The notes under the pieces: model-generated
Told to the model about the DNA's origin: nothing
Database searches by the model: none
What the model saw: the letters and a program-made list of their open reading frames with translations, nothing else
NCBI GenBank assembly: GCA_016838945.1
Contig: JADLKP010000073.1
Coordinates: forward strand, 1 to 9,213
Reading direction: 5' to 3'
Length of the DNA stretch: 9,213 bases
Source of the DNA: Methanobrevibacter sp.
GTDB lineage: Archaea > Methanobacteriota > Methanobacteria > Methanobacteriales > Methanobacteriaceae
Part shown: positions 8,401-9,213 of the stretch, piece by piece
Layout of the letters: every line of letters begins with the position of its first letter
How positions within the stretch are numbered: the first letter of the stretch is position 1
Made by a program: the position numbers and the translations under genes

Positions 8401-8836
8401 AATCCATCCAAACTCCTAAGCTTTTGAATTGCTCGGTCATTGCAACCTTATTTTCCATTGCAAATTCCTTACATTTGTCAATGAAGTTGTCTATACCATA
8501 TTTCTCTTCAATTTCCTGTTTGGACTCAATACCCAACAATTGCTCTACCTTATGTTCAATAGGCAAACCATGGGTATCCCATCCAGCTTGTCTTCTTAAA
8601 GAAAATCCATTCATGGACTTGTAACGCAATAAGGTATCCTTGATAACCTTATTCCAAGTAGTTCCTAAATGGATTTTACCACTACAATATGGAGGTCCAT
8701 CTAAAAAGGAATATTGTGGACCGTTAGCTCGCAATTTATTTGTTTTTTCATAAATATCAGAATCTGCCCAAAAGTTTTGGACCTTTTCTTCTATCTTTTT
8801 AAAGTCATAACTTTTCTCTGCCTCTTTTAACGGCAT
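5435..8836 (-). CDS. ileS: Isoleucyl-tRNA synthetase
   Basis: This class I enzyme charges tRNA-Ile with isoleucine in the cytoplasm and hydrolyses mischarged Val-tRNA. The order is: Rossmann fold with the HIGH-type motif DGPPYCSGKIHLGT (46-59), CP1 editing domain with WTTTPWTLPGN (232-242) and GTGFVHTAPGHGPEDF (370-385, conserved Asp384), EGHDQTRGWFYSQL (609-622), KMSKS at 650-654, anticodon-binding helices (about 740-890) and an archaeal-type C-terminal region (about 930-1100). Cys pairs 184/187 with 447/450, and 519/522 with 562/564, are likely two zinc sites. At 1133 residues it is longer than the roughly 1040-1050 I recall for other methanogens; a charged stretch at about 293-318 in the editing domain is one likely insertion. 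HIGH reads HLGT. The start is supported by AGGAG seven bases upstream. It heads a probable ileS-purL operon. Confidence 0.97.
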   Translation of the reverse strand: MPLKEAEKSYDFKKIEEKVQNFWADSDIYEKTNKLRANGPQYSFLDGPPYCSGKIHLGTTWNKVIKDTLLRYKSMNGFSLRRQAGWDTHGLPIEHKVEQLLGIESKQEIEEKYGIDNFIDKCKEFAMENKVAMTEQFKSLGVWMDWDNPYMTLDPKYMESAWWTLKKTHEKNLLTRDQRVISWCPHCQTALAAAEIDYTDGDDPSIYVRFPLKEKLITDGDYADLRQSFLVWTTTPWTLPGNLAICLNEDFDYSFVKVDERLNDGEDEILIIAKELLETVLGPIEVIHKNKLPNPKYDGEDEESKEKKYIIEEETEVMYEIIKTVKGSELLGLSYVYPLAEQVPKQMEIEAENELVHTTFHGDHVELGEGTGFVHTAPGHGPEDFEIGQKVGLPIHCPVDEAGCFTEDGGIYAEGFTKDLNDTIIADLIAQDLMFKHDTINHRYGVCWRCKTPIIYLATEQWFIKVPEIKDKMLSEIDRVEWVPKWAGEGRFHDWVANAKDWTISRQRYWGIPIPIWICPDCGEIKVIGSVEELKNESINEITASDEDLVHRPYVDDVLIKCDCGGSMERIPDVLDVWIDSGVAGWAALYYPREEEMFEKWYPYDFICEGHDQTRGWFYSQLGTGVIALDQAPYNKVLMHGFVLDEEGKKMSKSLGNVVQPEEVIEKYGADVLRFYLLWACKPWDDLKFVWDELNNVKKMFNIFWNVYVFSTTYMALDDFDPAKCIVDGPDANVTLRNEDKWILSRVNSLAKEVGEAINDVHFHLATRAINNFILEDLSRWYVRLIRGRTWVESDDPDKLGAYYSLYTTLNTLIHLMAPITPHLSEEVYENLVKNLDAEAAESIHMDDWMYDEALIDKELEAKMDNVRDVIEASARARDVARYKLRWPVSDITVVSQDEAILESISSLEDIIKDQSNTKEVITATEFENLTFIAKPNLKTLGPRLKGDMGIVQKFFGQAKADGIGNSIKDSLDSTGKYVVRGEDREGNLKEIELSADDVLYETELPDDVVSAEFAGGNVFVNTKITPEILSEAMARELIRRIQDMRKDMDLDVEANVGVMVNTDAEFKELVERQSELISEEVRAKSLVIFDGEACEVCTDKGLGREYEDISVEYSKEWEIENHKVIISVVKLS

Positions 8837-8843
8837 ATCGATT

Positions 8844-8848
8844 CTCCT
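8844..8848 (-). promoter_or_regulatory. ileS ribosome-binding site
   Basis: AGGAG on the minus strand lies seven bases before the ileS ATG at 8836. It is the strongest Shine-Dalgarno match in the window and fixes the start codon. Confidence 0.8.
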
Positions 8849-8880
8849 AATAAATGTGATTTTTAATCTTTAATGATTGA

Positions 8881-8896
8881 ATAAAAATAATTTTCA
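8881..8896 (-). promoter_or_regulatory. Candidate BRE/TATA of ileS
   Basis: On the minus strand a GAAAA purine run is followed by TTATTTTTAT, centred about 50 bases before the ileS ATG. A start about 25 bases on would fall near 8861 and give a leader of about 25 bases that keeps the AGGAG site. In such AT-rich DNA this is one of several possible boxes. Confidence 0.3.
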
Positions 8897-8927
8897 TATT
8901 TTTTGAAAAAATACATAAATTAAATTC

Positions 8928-8949
8928 TGATTAATATTGGATTTAATCA
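8928..8949. repeat. Inverted repeat TGATTAA-N8-TTAATCA upstream of ileS
   Basis: Two perfect 7-base arms (8928-8934 and 8943-8949) are separated by eight bases. The site lies about 90-110 bases before the ileS start and upstream of the candidate TATA box. It could be an operator for a dimeric regulator, but short palindromes are common in DNA this AT-rich. Confidence 0.35.
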
Positions 8950-9081
8950 AATGAATTTAATTTTAATGAATTAAAACAAAAGATAAAATTTAAATTATTA
9001 TGATTTATATTTATTATTTTAAATGTAAATAAAGTTTATTATTATAAATATTATTATAATTATTATTAAAATTATTATAAA

Positions 9082-9200
9082 ACTATTATTAAGACTATTA
9101 TTAAGGCTATTATTAAGACTATTATTAAGATTATATTAAGACTACTATTACTACTACTATTACTACTATTACTACTACTATTACTACTATTACTACTATT
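9082..9200. repeat. ATT/ACT triplet-based tandem repeat array
   Basis: Four 12-base units of the form ACTATTATTAAG (one begins with G) run from 9082 to 9129, followed by a degenerate 11-base unit to 9140. From 9141 to 9200 the units are ACTACTATT (9 bases) and ACTACTACTATT (12 bases) in the order 9, 12, 9, 12, 9, 9. The boundary sequence AAGAC recurs just after the array at 9201-9205. On the plus strand the last part would read Thr-Thr-Ile repeats but has no start codon in the window; one minus frame is all stop codons. It is most likely a non-coding microsatellite. Confidence 0.85.
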
Positions 9201-9213
9201 AAGACATTATTTT

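Larger units (their letters stand above)
8837..9213. other. Gene-free region upstream of ileS
   Basis: These 377 bases hold no credible gene. From the ileS end outward they contain the ribosome-binding site, a candidate TATA box, a 7-bp inverted repeat, a featureless AT-rich stretch (about 8950-9033) and a triplet-periodic low-complexity array from about 9034 to 9205. No tRNA or CRISPR structure is present. The window ends before the next gene. Confidence 0.7.

Noticed and set aside
2102..8624. Many plus-strand open frames of 60-109 codons within moeA, purL and ileS
   Set aside because: They are Ser-, Thr- and Pro-rich shadows of conserved minus-strand genes, without initiation signals.
9001..9033. 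Short plus-strand frame ATG...TAA of ten codons before the repeat array
   Set aside because: It is too short, AT-rich by composition and lacks a ribosome-binding site.
9082..9200. CRISPR array
   Set aside because: The units are 9-12 bases with no unique spacers, and no cas gene is nearby.
9129..9213. A plus-strand frame reading Thr-Thr-Ile repeats, possibly the start of a repetitive surface protein
   Set aside because: It has no start codon or ribosome-binding site in the window, and a stop codon lies just upstream at 9126-9128. It is kept only as a repeat, with extension past 9213 suggested as the test.

Overview
The window looks like chromosome of a low-GC methanogenic archaeon of the order Methanobacteriales, most likely Methanobrevibacter or a close relative. 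The reasons are the archaeal-type isoleucyl-tRNA synthetase, the small archaeal-type PurL, AT-rich intergenic DNA with oligo-T tracts and TATA-like boxes, and ribosome-binding sites reading AGGAG, AGGTG and GGTGAT. As I recall, Methanosphaera stadtmanae lacks molybdopterin synthesis genes, so the moeA here argues against that relative. The genus is an inference.

Layout from left to right: (1) 89-973, minus strand, an unrecognised protein of about eight membrane segments, very AT-rich and flanked by a 13-bp direct repeat. (2) 974-1120, a divergent promoter region. (3) 1121-1789, plus strand, an unrecognised exported protein with a signal peptide, four N-glycosylation sequons and a Tyr-rich tail. 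(4) 1790-1885, a convergent terminator region with a hairpin and a perfect 13-bp tandem repeat carrying two T6 tracts. (5) 1886-3124 moeA, 3215-5425 purL and 5435-8836 ileS, all on the minus strand, so transcription runs ileS, purL, moeA. (6) 8837-9213, gene-free DNA upstream of ileS, ending in a low-complexity ATT/ACT triplet array.

The three housekeeping genes serve translation (Ile-tRNA charging), purine synthesis (the FGAM synthase step) and molybdenum/tungsten cofactor assembly, which methanogens need for formylmethanofuran dehydrogenase and, where present, formate dehydrogenase. ileS and purL are tightly coupled: the gap is 9 bp and the purL ribosome-binding site overlaps the ileS stop codon. 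moeA follows after 90 bp with T tracts and may have its own promoter or be reached by read-through.

I see no CRISPR array, transposase, tRNA, rRNA or defence system. The least explained parts are the two orphan envelope genes and the repeat array upstream of ileS. I did not find a clearly new biological system here.
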